A stretch of 52,910 nucleotides of DNA from Beijerinckiaceae bacterium (GCA_030684835.1 JAUXWZ010000189.1:1-52910), one strand, 5' to 3'; positions 34,259-43,972 are shown, numbered from the stretch's first letter. Notes: a model not told the origin generated them from the sequence alone. Numbers and translations: made by a program.

Positions 34259-34483
34259 ATGAGCGAATGTCTGGACCTGACCGGCCTCAAGTGCCCGCTG
34301 CCGGTGCTGCGCACTCGCAAGGCCCTGCGCGGTCTTGTGGCTGGCGCGGAAATCGAGGTTTCCTGCACCGATCCGATGTCCGCCATCGACATTCCCAACA
34401 TGGTGCGCGAGGAAGGCGATACATTGGTCGAGCAACGCACGGACGCAGCGCGTTTGTTTTTCCGGATACGAAAGGGACGATAA
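34259..34483 (+). CDS. TusA/SirA-like sulfur carrier protein
   Basis: The 74-aa protein has the TusA fold signature: LDLTGLKCPLPVLRTRKALR with the sulfur-carrying Cys12 in the CPxP motif. Family members relay persulfide sulfur for tRNA thiolation or for molybdenum-cofactor enzymes. E. coli TusA affects FDH activity by way of cofactor sulfuration. Its place a few genes from the FDH/Mo-cofactor region makes the second role attractive but not proven. The next gene starts at the base after its stop, so the two are co-translated. Confidence 0.9.
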   Translation: MSECLDLTGLKCPLPVLRTRKALRGLVAGAEIEVSCTDPMSAIDIPNMVREEGDTLVEQRTDAARLFFRIRKGR

Positions 34484-34867
34484 ATGAGCGCTGGCGCAGA
34501 CGAGACCTGGCCAACGGAAGTTCGCCTCGGCAAGGATCGCAAGACACTCACCATCGCGTTTGATGATGGCGCCCGCTACGTTCTTCCCGCCGAATTGTTG
34601 CGCGTCATGAGTCCCTCGGCGGAAGTGCAGGGCCACTCGGAATCGGAGCGCAAGACGGTGGGCGGCAAGCGCAATGTCGCCATCATCAAGGTCGACAGCG
34701 TCGGGAATTACGCGGTCCGCATCGGCTTTGACGACATGCATGACAGCGGGATCTTCTCATGGGCGTTTCTGCGCGAGCTTGGCGCCAACGCCGAGAAGAA
34801 GTTCGCCATCTATCTCGACGAACTCGCCGCCAAAGGCCTCGATCGCGAAAAGCCAGGACAGCGCTGA
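34484..34867 (+). CDS. DUF971 (GBBH-like N-terminal domain) protein
   Basis: The 127-aa protein is a DUF971/GBBH-N domain: TEVRLGKDRKTLTIAFDDGA, LPAELLRVMSPSAEVQGH and ISS-like core NYAVRIGFDDMHDSGIFSWA. The domain also occurs at the N terminus of gamma-butyrobetaine hydroxylase and in Fe-S-related proteins, sometimes next to mrp. No metal-binding cysteines are visible here. It begins immediately after the TusA-like gene (TAAATG). Function is unknown. Confidence 0.85.
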   Translation: MSAGADETWPTEVRLGKDRKTLTIAFDDGARYVLPAELLRVMSPSAEVQGHSESERKTVGGKRNVAIIKVDSVGNYAVRIGFDDMHDSGIFSWAFLRELGANAEKKFAIYLDELAAKGLDREKPGQR

Positions 34868-34952
34868 TCCATGCCGGTTGCTGGAATCCAGCCCTTGCTT
34901 TAGGTTCATGATGATCATGGGAGAGCCCGTCATAGCGGGCCAGGGAGGGATT

Positions 34953-35900
34953 ATGCGCAAGATTACATTCGCGCTTGCCGGCGCCACGATTCTGGCGGCA
35001 ACAGCCGCATCTGCTCAGGACAAGGTGAGGATCGCCATCCCGCAGCAGGGCCTGTGGGAAACAGGAATGGTCGAAATCGGCGCGGCGATGGGCATGTTCA
35101 AGAAGGAAGGCATCGAGATCGAGCCGATCTACACGCGCGGCGGCGCGGAGACGGTGCAGGCCGTGCTCTCCGGTTCAGTGGACATCGCGGCCTCCAACGG
35201 TTTGCTCGGCACGATTGGAGCGTACTCGAAGGGCGCGCCGATCCGTGTCACGGCAGCGTCCATGACCGGCTCGCCCGATTTGTTCTGGTACGCAAAGACC
35301 GAGAGCAACATCAAGTCGATCAAGGATCTCGAAGGCAAGACCATGGGCTTCTCGCAGGCCGGCTCATCGACCCATCTCGTCGCACAGTCGCTGCTGCACC
35401 ACTTCAAGGTCAAGGCGAAGCTCGTTCCCTCGGGCTCGCCGTCGGGCTCATTCACGATGGTGATGTCGGGTCAGCTCGACGCAGGCTGGACGGTGCCGCC
35501 ATTCCGTTTACAGGAGATGGAGGAAGGCAAGGTCAACCTGGTCGTGCGGGGTTCGGAAGATCCGGCGGTCGAGAACCAGACGACGCGCGTCTACGTGACC
35601 ACGGCGCAGACGCTCAAGGCCAAGCGCGATTTGCTGGTGCGCTTTCATCGCGCGCTCGCCAACAGCGTGGAGTTTGCCTACAACAACGATGCAGCGCTTG
35701 AGGCGTACGCGAAGATGGCGAAGATCACGCCAGCTGTCGCTCGCCGCGTGCGCGACGAATTCCATCCGCTTCCAAACATGCAGCTCAAGGAAGTGCGCGG
35801 ACTCGACATCTCATTGAAGCAGGCGCTCGAATTCAAATTCATCGACAAACCGATGAAGCCTGAAGACTTCAAAGGCATGATCGAAATCCTGGTTCCGTAA
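34953..35900 (+). CDS. NitT/TauT-type ABC transporter substrate-binding protein
   Basis: The 315-aa exported protein has a signal peptide (MRKITFALAGATILAATAAS, cut near SAQ) and the NMT1/SsuA-like binding fold: GMVEIGAAMGMFKKEGIEIE, GGAETVQAVLSGSVDIAASN and GKTMGFSQAGSSTHLVAQSL. It delivers a substrate such as a sulfonate, nitrile or pyrimidine-like compound to the two permeases encoded next. The ATG at 34953 follows AGGGAGGGA and starts the signal peptide. It is the first gene of a four-gene transporter operon (to 38325). The substrate is unknown. Confidence 0.9.
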   Translation: MRKITFALAGATILAATAASAQDKVRIAIPQQGLWETGMVEIGAAMGMFKKEGIEIEPIYTRGGAETVQAVLSGSVDIAASNGLLGTIGAYSKGAPIRVTAASMTGSPDLFWYAKTESNIKSIKDLEGKTMGFSQAGSSTHLVAQSLLHHFKVKAKLVPSGSPSGSFTMVMSGQLDAGWTVPPFRLQEMEEGKVNLVVRGSEDPAVENQTTRVYVTTAQTLKAKRDLLVRFHRALANSVEFAYNNDAALEAYAKMAKITPAVARRVRDEFHPLPNMQLKEVRGLDISLKQALEFKFIDKPMKPEDFKGMIEILVP

Positions 35901-35931
35901 CGCGGCGCCGACGATAACCGCCGGAGTTTTG

Positions 35932-36702
35932 ATGAGCAGCGCCGCCATCTCTCAAACGCGCTTGCCGGCGTGGCTGATGCGAACGCTTGTGATCCTGTTC
36001 CTTCTGGGAATCTGGGAGGCAGGATCACAATACGGTTTTATCAACGCCTTCACCGCGCCGCCGCCCTCGGCCATTTTCTTCGCCTTCATCCGTTTGGTCG
36101 AAGCGGGGGATATTACACGGGCGCTTGCGCTTACGTTTTTCGAGGCGTTCACCGCCGCAAGCATCGGCACGATTGTCGGTGTTGCGGCGGGCTACTTTCT
36201 CCATCGCTCGAAGATGGCGGGACTCGCCTACACGAGCTGGGTAGCCGCCGCCGCGTCCGCGCCGCTGGTGCTGATCTATCCGCTATTTCTGGTGATCTTC
36301 GGGCGCAATCCGGCGACCATCATCGCTATGGGGGCTCTCGGTTGCATGCCGCCGATTATCCTCAAGGCGAAAGAGGGGTTGGACGGCGTGCGCCCGGTGC
36401 TGCTCAATGTCGGGCGGGCGCTCAACCTCAGTGCGCGCAAGCAATTCTGGATGATTCAGTTTCCCGCCGCTTTGCCGACGATCTTCAACGGCATCCGCAT
36501 CGGACTTCTGTTCGCCATCATCAATGTGGTTGGCGTCGAGTTTCTGATCTCGCTTGGCGGTCTTGGCTATATGATCGCGTATCTTGGGGACCGGTTCGAT
36601 TATCCCGCGATGTATGCCGGCATCCTGTTCGTGATCTTTGTTAGCGTCGTTTTCTTCCTGCTCACGGAAAGGCTTGAAAAATGGCTGCTGTCGAGCAGAT
36701 AG
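35932..36702 (+). CDS. ABC transporter permease (NitT/TauT type)
   Basis: The 256-aa inner-membrane protein has about six helices and the BPD-type EAA-like loop ALNLSARKQFWMIQFPAALP that contacts the ATPase. Family relatives are SsuC and TauC. The ATG at 35932 is preferred over a TTG three bases earlier. A CCGGAG ribosome site lies upstream. The end overlaps the second permease gene by 22 bases, so both are translated together and probably form a heterodimeric channel. Confidence 0.9.
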   Translation: MSSAAISQTRLPAWLMRTLVILFLLGIWEAGSQYGFINAFTAPPPSAIFFAFIRLVEAGDITRALALTFFEAFTAASIGTIVGVAAGYFLHRSKMAGLAYTSWVAAAASAPLVLIYPLFLVIFGRNPATIIAMGALGCMPPIILKAKEGLDGVRPVLLNVGRALNLSARKQFWMIQFPAALPTIFNGIRIGLLFAIINVVGVEFLISLGGLGYMIAYLGDRFDYPAMYAGILFVIFVSVVFFLLTERLEKWLLSSR

Positions 36703-37484
36703 GCGCGGCGCGCCCGCGTCGCAAACCCCAGTTCTGGACCGTCAACAAACTACGGGTCGTGGGCATTGTTGTTCTGGTCGGGCTGTGGGAGGCGGCAGGC
36801 GCTTCAGGCTTGTTCTTTCAGGGCGTGTTGCCGTCGTCGTTCCTGATCGTGAAAGCGCTGCTGTCGATGATGGTGACGCTCGACTTCTGGAATCACGTCG
36901 GGGTGACGGCGACAGAAGTGCTTGTAGCGTTTGTTCTGGGCGGCTCGACCGGCATAGCTGCCGGCCTGCTGCTGGGAGCGAACCGTTACGCCGGCGATGT
37001 GTTTGAGCCGTTCATCCACTATCTCGCGCCCACGCCCAAGATCGTGTTCCTGCCCATTTTGCTCGTGCTGTTTGGCGTCGGCATGGGGTCGAAGATCGCG
37101 CTTGGAACAGTCTCGGCTTTCTTCCCGATGGCGCTCAGCGTCATGGCGGGCGTGCGACAGGTGTCGCCGGTGCTTTTGCGCGTGGGCAAGACGTTCAATC
37201 TGACGACGGCGCAGACCGTCCGCATGATTTATCTGCCCGCACTCGTGCCGCCGCTGGCCACGGGCCTGCGGATTGCGCTTGGCATTTCTATCGTCGGGTG
37301 CCTGCTTGCCGAATATAAATTGGCGAAGGCGGGGCTGGGTTATCTCGCAGGCCGCTATTACGAGGCGTTCACCATCGCGCCCATGCTGGCGGTGCTCGCT
37401 TTCATCTTCATCACCGCCGCGTTCGGGAACGTGTTGATCGAACGGCTGGTCCGACTGCCGGGGCCGATGGATCGGCGGGCGTGA
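36681..37484 (+). CDS. ABC transporter permease, second subunit
   Basis: The 267-aa protein is a SsuC/TauC-type permease with a basic N terminus, a first helix VVGIVVLVGLWEAAGASGL and the loop FNLTTAQTVRMIYLPALVPP that docks the ATPase. It starts inside the previous gene behind GGAAAGG. With that gene it gives the transporter two unlike membrane subunits, a variation on the usual homodimer of this family. The ATPase gene follows after 22 bases. Confidence 0.9.
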   Translation: MAAVEQIGAARPRRKPQFWTVNKLRVVGIVVLVGLWEAAGASGLFFQGVLPSSFLIVKALLSMMVTLDFWNHVGVTATEVLVAFVLGGSTGIAAGLLLGANRYAGDVFEPFIHYLAPTPKIVFLPILLVLFGVGMGSKIALGTVSAFFPMALSVMAGVRQVSPVLLRVGKTFNLTTAQTVRMIYLPALVPPLATGLRIALGISIVGCLLAEYKLAKAGLGYLAGRYYEAFTIAPMLAVLAFIFITAAFGNVLIERLVRLPGPMDRRA

Positions 37485-37506
37485 GACTTTCAGGAGTTTT
37501 GGACGA

Positions 37507-38325
37507 ATGAATACGGTGACCACGAATCCGGTCCTGCGCCTCAGCAACGTCGCCAAGACGTTCGTTACGCCCAACGGCTCCGTGCGCGCCCTCGACCCCG
37601 TGTCGCTGGACATCCGGCAGGGCGAGTTCATTTCCATCATCGGTCCGTCGGGGTGCGGCAAGTCGACGTTGATGAACATCGTGGGCGGGCTGCTGGACGA
37701 TTATGACGGCGAGGTGCAGGTCGACGGCGTTCCTGTTCGCGGATGCCACAAAGAAATCGGCATGGTGTTTCAGGAGGAGTCGACCTTCCCCTGGCGCACG
37801 GCCATCGACAACGTGGCGTTTCCCATGGAGGCGACCGGTGTACCGCGGGAGGAGCGGCTGAGCCGCGCTAAGGATCTGCTGCGGCTGGTTGGGCTGGACG
37901 GGTTTGAACAGCGATTTCCCTCCGAACTCTCGGGCGGGATGCGTCAGCGTATCGCCATCGCGCGCACGCTCGCCTTCAAGCCGCGGATCCTGCTGATGGA
38001 CGAGCCCTTCGCCGCGCTTGACGAGCAGACGCGTCTCCTGCTGGGGGACAAGGTTCTGCAAATCCAGCAAGAGTTGAATCAGACCACGATGCTGATTACC
38101 CACAACATCGCGGAGGCAGTGCAGCTTTCCGACCGCGTGCTGATCATGACCTTCCGTCCCGGCCGCATCAAACAGGTCATCGACATTGAATTACCTCGTC
38201 CGCGCTCATCCAAGCTGATGGGCGGCGAGAAGTTCGGTCATTACGTTGCGGCGATCTGGGAAGATCTTCGCGAAGAGGCCACCAGGGGCCTGCTGGAAAT
38301 GGAAGGCGCGCGCTCCGGTTCTTAA
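37507..38325 (+). CDS. ABC transporter ATP-binding protein (NitT/TauT type)
   Basis: The 272-aa ATPase has Walker A GPSGCGKSTLMN, Q-loop VFQEESTFPWRTAIDNV, signature LSGGMRQRIAIARTL and Walker B ILLMDEPFAALDEQTR followed by the switch His in LITHNIAEAVQ. It drives the importer encoded at 34953-37484. The PWRT after the Q-loop is typical of the SsuB/TauB group. It ends eight bases from the convergent gene's stop codon. Confidence 0.93.
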   Translation: MNTVTTNPVLRLSNVAKTFVTPNGSVRALDPVSLDIRQGEFISIIGPSGCGKSTLMNIVGGLLDDYDGEVQVDGVPVRGCHKEIGMVFQEESTFPWRTAIDNVAFPMEATGVPREERLSRAKDLLRLVGLDGFEQRFPSELSGGMRQRIAIARTLAFKPRILLMDEPFAALDEQTRLLLGDKVLQIQQELNQTTMLITHNIAEAVQLSDRVLIMTFRPGRIKQVIDIELPRPRSSKLMGGEKFGHYVAAIWEDLREEATRGLLEMEGARSGS

Positions 38326-38333
38326 AGCGCGCG

Positions 38334-39521
38334 TCAGGCCATCCGTTTCAACGCCGCGAAGCCACGCTCCAGATCGTCCTTGAGGTCGTCGGCGTCTTCC
38401 AGCCCGATCTGGAATCGCAGCGCGGGTCCGCCAGGATTCCATTTTGTCGCTGTGCGATAGCGCGAACAATCGAACGGGATGACGAGGCTTTCGTAACCGC
38501 CCCACGAATAGCCCATGCCGAACAATTGTAGTTCATCGAGCATGGCGTCGACCGCCGCTTGCCTCGCCGGCTGCAGAATGATCGAAAACAGTCCGCTGGC
38601 GCCCAGAAAATCCCGCTTCCAAATGTCATGGCCGGGGTGCGAGGGCAGGGCGGGGTGAAGCACCTGCAAGACTTCCGGACGACCCTCCAGCCAGCGCGCG
38701 ATCTCAAGGCCCTGCTTCTGGGCTTCGCGCAAGCGCAAATCCATCGTGCGCAATCCGCGCAGGGCGAGGAAGCAATCTTCCGGTCCTGCGCAATTCGAGA
38801 ACAAGTCGAACGTCGTGCGCAGGCGTGGATACCATTCCTCGTTGGCCGAGATGAGCCCGAGCATCAAGTCGGAATGGCCGGAGAGATATTTTGTGCCAGC
38901 CTCAACCGCCAGATCTACGCCGCGCTCGTGCGGTGGAAAGAAGATCGGCGTGGCCCACGTGTTGTCCATGATGACGCAAGCGCCTCTTGCGTGTGCGATT
39001 GACGCGATGGCGGGCACATCCTGCATTTCAAAGCTCTGCGAGCCGGGAGCCTCGACAAGAACCGCCGCGGTGTTCGCACGCATGAGCGCGTCGATGCCTG
39101 CCCCGATGGTTGGGTCGAAATATGTTGTTTCGATATTCATGCGACGCAGGTAGCCGTCGCAAAATGCGCGCGTTGGCCGATACGCTGAATCGCTAACGAG
39201 TAAATGATCGCCGGCATTCAGCGCGGTCGTCAACGCAAGCGTGATCGCCGCCAAGCCCGTTGGCGCAAGCACTGTGCCCGCCGCGCCCGCAAGTTCGGTC
39301 CACGCATTCTCCAGCGCCTCGGTGGTCGGCGTGCCTTTGGTGCCATAAGTAAAGCGGGCGTCTGAACGTCTTAAGTCGGCCGATGTGGGAGATAGCACCG
39401 TAGAACCACGGTATATGGGCGTGTTCACGAAGCCAAACTGCTCCTCTGGATTACGGCCCGCGTACACAATGCGGGTTTTCTGACGGAGTTGCTTGCGGCG
39501 TTCTTGATCAAGCTTGGACAT
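38334..39521 (-). CDS. metC: Cystathionine beta-lyase (PLP-dependent Cys/Met metabolism enzyme)
   Basis: The 395-aa enzyme fits the MetC branch of the Cys/Met PLP family: NTPIYRGSTVLSPTSADLRR, YGTKGTPTTEALENAWTELA, the PLP-phosphate region APTGLAAITLAL, VIMDNTWATPIFFPP with the Asp that pairs PLP nitrogen, and the PLP Lys in AGTKYLSGHSDLM. It splits cystathionine to homocysteine, ammonia and pyruvate in the cytoplasm. Length is normal. The gene stands alone and diverges from the aap operon. A gap of 179 bases holds the promoters. Confidence 0.9.
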   Translation of the reverse strand: MSKLDQERRKQLRQKTRIVYAGRNPEEQFGFVNTPIYRGSTVLSPTSADLRRSDARFTYGTKGTPTTEALENAWTELAGAAGTVLAPTGLAAITLALTTALNAGDHLLVSDSAYRPTRAFCDGYLRRMNIETTYFDPTIGAGIDALMRANTAAVLVEAPGSQSFEMQDVPAIASIAHARGACVIMDNTWATPIFFPPHERGVDLAVEAGTKYLSGHSDLMLGLISANEEWYPRLRTTFDLFSNCAGPEDCFLALRGLRTMDLRLREAQKQGLEIARWLEGRPEVLQVLHPALPSHPGHDIWKRDFLGASGLFSIILQPARQAAVDAMLDELQLFGMGYSWGGYESLVIPFDCSRYRTATKWNPGGPALRFQIGLEDADDLKDDLERGFAALKRMA

Positions 39522-39613
39522 TTTGCCTATTTTCTGTTCCGATCAGATTATGAATATCAGGGTGGTGGCCCCTCGCGAAGGCGTCAAGAGGACGTATTCT
39601 TGGCGCAAGATTC

Positions 39614-39642
39614 GCTTCCCTGTGTAAGGGTAGCGGGGAAGC
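39614..39642 (+). promoter_or_regulatory. Inverted repeat in the aap operon leader
   Basis: GCTTCCC (39614-39620) and GGGAAGC (39636-39642) form a 7-bp inverted repeat with a 15-base spacer, about 60 bases upstream of aapJ. A second small repeat, GGCGA-TCGCC, lies near 39660-39675. Either may be an operator or RNA leader structure. No protein can be named. Confidence 0.35.
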
Positions 39643-39700
39643 CAAATTTTATCGGGATGGCGAATAGCGTCGCCACCAGTCGAGACAACCGGAGTGGGAT

Positions 39701-40750
39701 ATGAAGAGCTTCTGCACAAGCATGGTCACGGCAGTCGCCGCGCTTTCGTTGGGGGCGGTCGCCGCCTACGCGCAGGCGCCGGCGCCACCGGCGCCGACCT
39801 CAAAAACGCTCGAACAGGTTAAAGCGCGCGGAGTCCTCGTGTGCGGCTCCAATACCGGCCTCGCGGGCTTTGGAATTCCTGACGACAAGGGCAACTGGAC
39901 CGGGCTCGATGTCGAGTTTTGCCGGGCCATTTCCGCGGCGATTTTCAACGACCCCAACAAGGTTCGCTTTGTGCCTCTGTCCGCCAAGGATCGCTTCACC
40001 GCGCTCCAATCAGGCGAGATCGACGTGTTGTCGCGCAATGGAACGTGGACCATTTCGCGTGAGGCCGATCTGGGGCTGCTGTGGGCCGGCGTCAATTATT
40101 ACGACGGGCAGGCCTTTATGGTCCGCAAAAAGCTGAACATAAACTCCGCGCTCGAATTGTCGGGCGCTTCTGTTTGCGTCCAGCAGGGCACGACGACAGA
40201 GGCGAACCTGGCCGACTTTTTCAGGGCCAACAACATGAAGTATGAGCCCGCCGTCTATGCTACCTCAGCTGAAGCGGTGAAGCAGTACGACGCGGGTCGT
40301 TGTGACGCCTACACAACCGACATGTCGGGGCTGTTTTCCGAGCGTCTTCGTCTCATCAATTCCGACGAGCACGTCATCCTGCCTCAGGTGATTTCGAAAG
40401 AGCCGCTTGGGCCGGCCGTGCGGCAGGGCGATGATCAGTGGTTCAATATCGTTAAGTGGACACACTTCGCGATGCTGAACGCCGAGGAACTTGGCGTCAC
40501 GCGCGCAAACGCAGATGAACGCGCGAAGTCAACCAATCCAGAAATACGCCGTTTGCTCGGCTCGGAAGGCGACTTTGGAAAGTCCATGGGGCTGACCTCC
40601 GACTGGGCGCTTCGGATCATCAAGCACGTCGGTAATTACGGCGAGTCTTATGCGCGTAACGTTGGCGATGGGTCGCGGCTGAGAATCCCCCGCGGTCTTA
40701 ACAATTTGTGGAACAAGGGCGGCTTGCAGTACGGCCCACCGGTTCGCTGA
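39701..40750 (+). CDS. aapJ: General L-amino acid ABC transporter, periplasmic binding protein
   Basis: The 349-aa protein has a signal peptide (cut near AAYAQ) and the AapJ-type opening KTLEQVKARGVLVCGSNTGL, then GNWTGLDVEFCRAISAAIF and DVLSRNGTWTISREADLGL. It binds a wide range of L-amino acids in the periplasm. The C-terminal GDGSRLRIPRGLNNLWNKGG is characteristic of AapJ/BztA. It starts the aapJQMP operon and is preceded by an AACCGGAG ribosome site. Confidence 0.95.
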   Translation: MKSFCTSMVTAVAALSLGAVAAYAQAPAPPAPTSKTLEQVKARGVLVCGSNTGLAGFGIPDDKGNWTGLDVEFCRAISAAIFNDPNKVRFVPLSAKDRFTALQSGEIDVLSRNGTWTISREADLGLLWAGVNYYDGQAFMVRKKLNINSALELSGASVCVQQGTTTEANLADFFRANNMKYEPAVYATSAEAVKQYDAGRCDAYTTDMSGLFSERLRLINSDEHVILPQVISKEPLGPAVRQGDDQWFNIVKWTHFAMLNAEELGVTRANADERAKSTNPEIRRLLGSEGDFGKSMGLTSDWALRIIKHVGNYGESYARNVGDGSRLRIPRGLNNLWNKGGLQYGPPVR

Positions 40751-40781
40751 CATTAACCGCTGACGCCGCAGACACAGCCAG

Positions 40782-41969
40782 ATGACCGATCAGGTTCATC
40801 ATCTCGCGCCCCGCACCCCTCTGCTGACCGGCGAGAGGATACGCAGTGCAATCTGGCAAATTGCGCTGCTGGTGGGGTTGGTTTGGCTGGCATGGTCTGC
40901 GGTCGAAAACGCTGCGCGCAACATGCGTGCGCGCGGCATTCCAACCAATTTCGATTTCTGGGACAGGACCGCCGGGTTCGATATCAACGCGTCGCTGATC
41001 CCGTTTTCAGCCGCAAACAATACGTATGGCGACGCGTTCTATGTCGGCCTCCTCAATACGCTTCTCGTTGGCGCGTGCGGCGTCGTTCTGGCGACGATCC
41101 TCGGCTTTCTCATCGGCATCGCCCGGCTGTCGTCAAACTGGATGGTCGGTCGGCTGGCGGGCGGCTACGTCGAGATCGTGCGCAATACGCCGCTGCTGTT
41201 GCAATTGCTGTTCTGGTACAACGCGGTCCTGACGCCTCTGCCAGGTCCCCGTCAATCGCTGGAATTGCCGGGCGGCGTGTGGCTCAACAACCGCGGCCTG
41301 TTCATGCCCTCGCCGGATTTTGGGCCCGGCGCCGGATGGGCGGGCATCGCCATCCTCGCGGGGATTGTGGGCTCCATTGTCCTGAACCGCCTTTCCAACC
41401 GTAAACGGCTTTCGACGGGAAAGGGCTTTCCCGTGCTCTTCCCGGCGCTGGCGCTCATTTTCCTGTTACCCATTGCGGTCTTCATGGCGTTCGGATCACC
41501 CGTGACGTTTGAATATCCGCAGCTTCGTGGATTCAACTTCACTGGCGGCGCGCGCGTCGTGCCTGAATTTGTCGCCCTCCTGCTTGGCCTTTCGCTCTAC
41601 ACGGCAGCGTTCATCGCGGAGATCGTGCGTGCGGGCATTCTCTCCGTCTCGCGCGGTCAGACCGAGGCTTCGTCCGCGCTCGGCGTGTCGAGCGGCCTCA
41701 CCATGCGGTTGATCGTGATCCCACAGGCGCTGCGCGTCATCATTCCGCCGCTGACGAACCAATATCTCAACCTGATCAAAAACTCTTCGCTAGCCGTTTT
41801 TATCGGCTATCCCGATCTCGTTCAGGTTTTCGCAGGCACCGTGCTTAACCAAACGGGCGCCGCTGTTCAGGTCATTGCGATCACAATGGCGGTCTATCTC
41901 GTTATTTCGCTTCTGACATCTGCGTTCATGAACTGGTTTAACCGGCGCATCGCGCTCAAGGAGCGCTGA
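40782..41969 (+). CDS. aapQ: General L-amino acid ABC transporter permease AapQ
   Basis: The 395-aa inner-membrane protein has the extended N-terminal region and large periplasmic loop of AapQ/BztB (DFWDRTAGFDINASLIPFS), and the HisM-type EAA loop EASSALGVSSGLTMRLIVIP. FVEIVRNTPLLLQLLFWY-like wording (here VEIVRNTPLLLQLLFWY) marks the polar amino-acid permease family. It pairs with AapM, whose gene begins at the next base after its stop. Confidence 0.94.
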   Translation: MTDQVHHLAPRTPLLTGERIRSAIWQIALLVGLVWLAWSAVENAARNMRARGIPTNFDFWDRTAGFDINASLIPFSAANNTYGDAFYVGLLNTLLVGACGVVLATILGFLIGIARLSSNWMVGRLAGGYVEIVRNTPLLLQLLFWYNAVLTPLPGPRQSLELPGGVWLNNRGLFMPSPDFGPGAGWAGIAILAGIVGSIVLNRLSNRKRLSTGKGFPVLFPALALIFLLPIAVFMAFGSPVTFEYPQLRGFNFTGGARVVPEFVALLLGLSLYTAAFIAEIVRAGILSVSRGQTEASSALGVSSGLTMRLIVIPQALRVIIPPLTNQYLNLIKNSSLAVFIGYPDLVQVFAGTVLNQTGAAVQVIAITMAVYLVISLLTSAFMNWFNRRIALKER

Positions 41970-43172
41970 ATGCCCCCCCCGCAAAGGACGTTTGTCCGCT
42001 CCGAATTTTCCCCCGCCTTGCCGCCTCCGCTGAACGTGGCCGGGCCGTTCGCGTGGGTGCGCGCCAACCTGTTCAACAGCGTGCTTTCCTCCATCCTCAC
42101 GCTGCTCAGTATCGCCTTCATCCTATGGATCACGCCGGGCCTTGTGCGGTGGCTTCTGATCGACGCAGTGTGGAGCGCGCCGGATGGGGACGCCTGCCGC
42201 GCGCCCGGCGCTGGCGCCTGCTGGGCCTATGTGCGTGCGAAGATCACGTTCTTCACCTATGGCGCGTATCCGCGTGACGCCTTGTGGCGGGTCGACCTGA
42301 CATTGGTGATGGGCGCCGGGCTCGCCATGTGGCTGCTTTGGCCGGATTGGCCGCGCAAGGGCATCGCCGCCGTTCTCTTCTTTGCGATCTACCCGGTGGT
42401 GGCCTTCATCCTGCTGCATGGCATGGGCGACGGCAGCCGTGCGGTAGTCAATGCGGCGGCTAACGCCTTCAACTCGGACGTGCTGCGCGACGTCGCCCGC
42501 AACAGCCTGCCGATTATCGGGACGCACCTGTGGGGTGGCATTTTCGTCAGTCTTCTTGTGGCGACGGTGGGCATCGTAGTGTCCTTGCCGATGGGCGTTC
42601 TTCTGGCCCTTGGGCGCCAGTCTCGCGCGCCGTTCATCCGCTTCTTTTGCATCGTGCTCATCGAAGTGGTGCGCGGCGTGCCGCTCATCACGGTTCTTTT
42701 CATGGCGAACACGATGCTGCCGCTGTTCGTGCCTGATGCGTGGACGCCGGATCGTCTCATGCGTCCGTTGATCGGCGTTGCATTGTTTGCATCAGTCTAC
42801 ATGGCTGAAGTCGTGCGTGGCGGGCTTCAGGCTGTGCCGCGCGGCCAGCACGAGGGCGCCATGGCGCTCGGGCTGAGCCAGTCAAAGATGATGCGCCTCA
42901 TCGTTATGCCGCAAGCACTGACTATCGTGATCCCGGGTATCGTCAATTCCTTCATCGCCTTGTTCAAGGACACGACGCTTGTGGCGATCGTGGGCGTGTT
43001 CGATTTTCTCCGGGCAATCGATACGCAGCGCCTCGACCCGGCCTGGAACGGGCCGACGATTTCGACCACGGGATACGCCTTCGCGGCGATGTTCTATTTT
43101 GTATTTTGCTTCGCCATGTCACGATATTCGCTCATGATGGAGCGGCGCCTTGCACACGGACGCAAGCGATGA
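41970..43172 (+). CDS. aapM: General L-amino acid ABC transporter permease AapM
   Basis: The 400-aa protein is the second permease of the aap system, with FFCIVLIEVVRGVPLITVLF, the loop HEGAMALGLSQSKMMRLIVM and the long first half typical of AapM/BztC. It forms the membrane channel with AapQ. Its ATG directly abuts the aapQ stop codon, so translation is coupled. A proline-rich, basic N terminus precedes the first helix. Confidence 0.94.
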   Translation: MPPPQRTFVRSEFSPALPPPLNVAGPFAWVRANLFNSVLSSILTLLSIAFILWITPGLVRWLLIDAVWSAPDGDACRAPGAGACWAYVRAKITFFTYGAYPRDALWRVDLTLVMGAGLAMWLLWPDWPRKGIAAVLFFAIYPVVAFILLHGMGDGSRAVVNAAANAFNSDVLRDVARNSLPIIGTHLWGGIFVSLLVATVGIVVSLPMGVLLALGRQSRAPFIRFFCIVLIEVVRGVPLITVLFMANTMLPLFVPDAWTPDRLMRPLIGVALFASVYMAEVVRGGLQAVPRGQHEGAMALGLSQSKMMRLIVMPQALTIVIPGIVNSFIALFKDTTLVAIVGVFDFLRAIDTQRLDPAWNGPTISTTGYAFAAMFYFVFCFAMSRYSLMMERRLAHGRKR

Positions 43173-43184
43173 GAGGAGCCGGAC

Positions 43185-43955
43185 ATGACCGACGCTGATC
43201 TGCGGTCCCGCGCCTCCGCGCACGTGGTCGCCATCGAAATGCGCGATGTTCACAAGTGGTTTGGCCGCTTCCACGTCTTGCGCGGCATCGACCTTACGGT
43301 GAACCGCGGCGAACGCATTGTTGTGTGCGGGCCTTCCGGGTCTGGCAAATCAACGCTGATTCGCTGCATCAATCGTCTGGAGACGCACCAGCGCGGGACA
43401 ATCGTCGTCGATGGCAGGGAACTGACGGACGATACGAAAAGAACCGATGAAATTCGCCGCGACGTCGGCATGGTGTTTCAGCACTTCAACCTGTTTCCGC
43501 ATTTGACTGTGCTCGAGAATTGCACGCTGTCGCCCATCTGGACGCTGGGTAAATCGCAGAAGGCGGCAACGGAAACGGCGATGCATTTCCTTGAGCGCGT
43601 GCGTATTCCCGAACAGGCGCACAAGTACCCGCTCCAATTGTCCGGTGGCCAGCAACAGCGCGTCGCAATTGCGCGGGCGCTCTGCATGTCGCCTAAAATC
43701 ATGCTATTCGACGAGCCGACATCGGCGCTTGATCCAGAGATGGTGAAAGAGGTGCTCGACACGATGGTGTCGCTTGCCAAGGACGGCATGACGATGATCT
43801 GCGTGACCCACGAAATGGGCTTTGCGCGCGAGGTTGCCGATAGGGTGGCGTTCATCGACAATGGCGAGTTCGTCGAGATCAATAATCCCGAGGAATTTTT
43901 CGCGCATCCCCGGCACGATCGGACAAAGCTCTTCCTGAGCCAGATCCTGCGATAG
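43185..43955 (+). CDS. aapP: General L-amino acid ABC transporter ATP-binding protein AapP
   Basis: The 256-aa ATPase has Walker [20 protein letters not shown]-loop [16 protein letters not shown], signature [15 protein letters not shown], Walker [16 protein letters not shown] and switch His in [12 protein letters not shown]. It energises the AapQM channel. An unusual but common extra of about 15 residues precedes the domain. GAGGAGCC before the ATG is a strong ribosome site. It is the last gene of the operon. Confidence 0.95.
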   Translation: MTDADLRSRASAHVVAIEMRDVHKWFGRFHVLRGIDLTVNRGERIVVCGPSGSGKSTLIRCINRLETHQRGTIVVDGRELTDDTKRTDEIRRDVGMVFQHFNLFPHLTVLENCTLSPIWTLGKSQKAATETAMHFLERVRIPEQAHKYPLQLSGGQQQRVAIARALCMSPKIMLFDEPTSALDPEMVKEVLDTMVSLAKDGMTMICVTHEMGFAREVADRVAFIDNGEFVEINNPEEFFAHPRHDRTKLFLSQILR

Positions 43956-43972
43956 TTCGGTAAAGGTTTCGC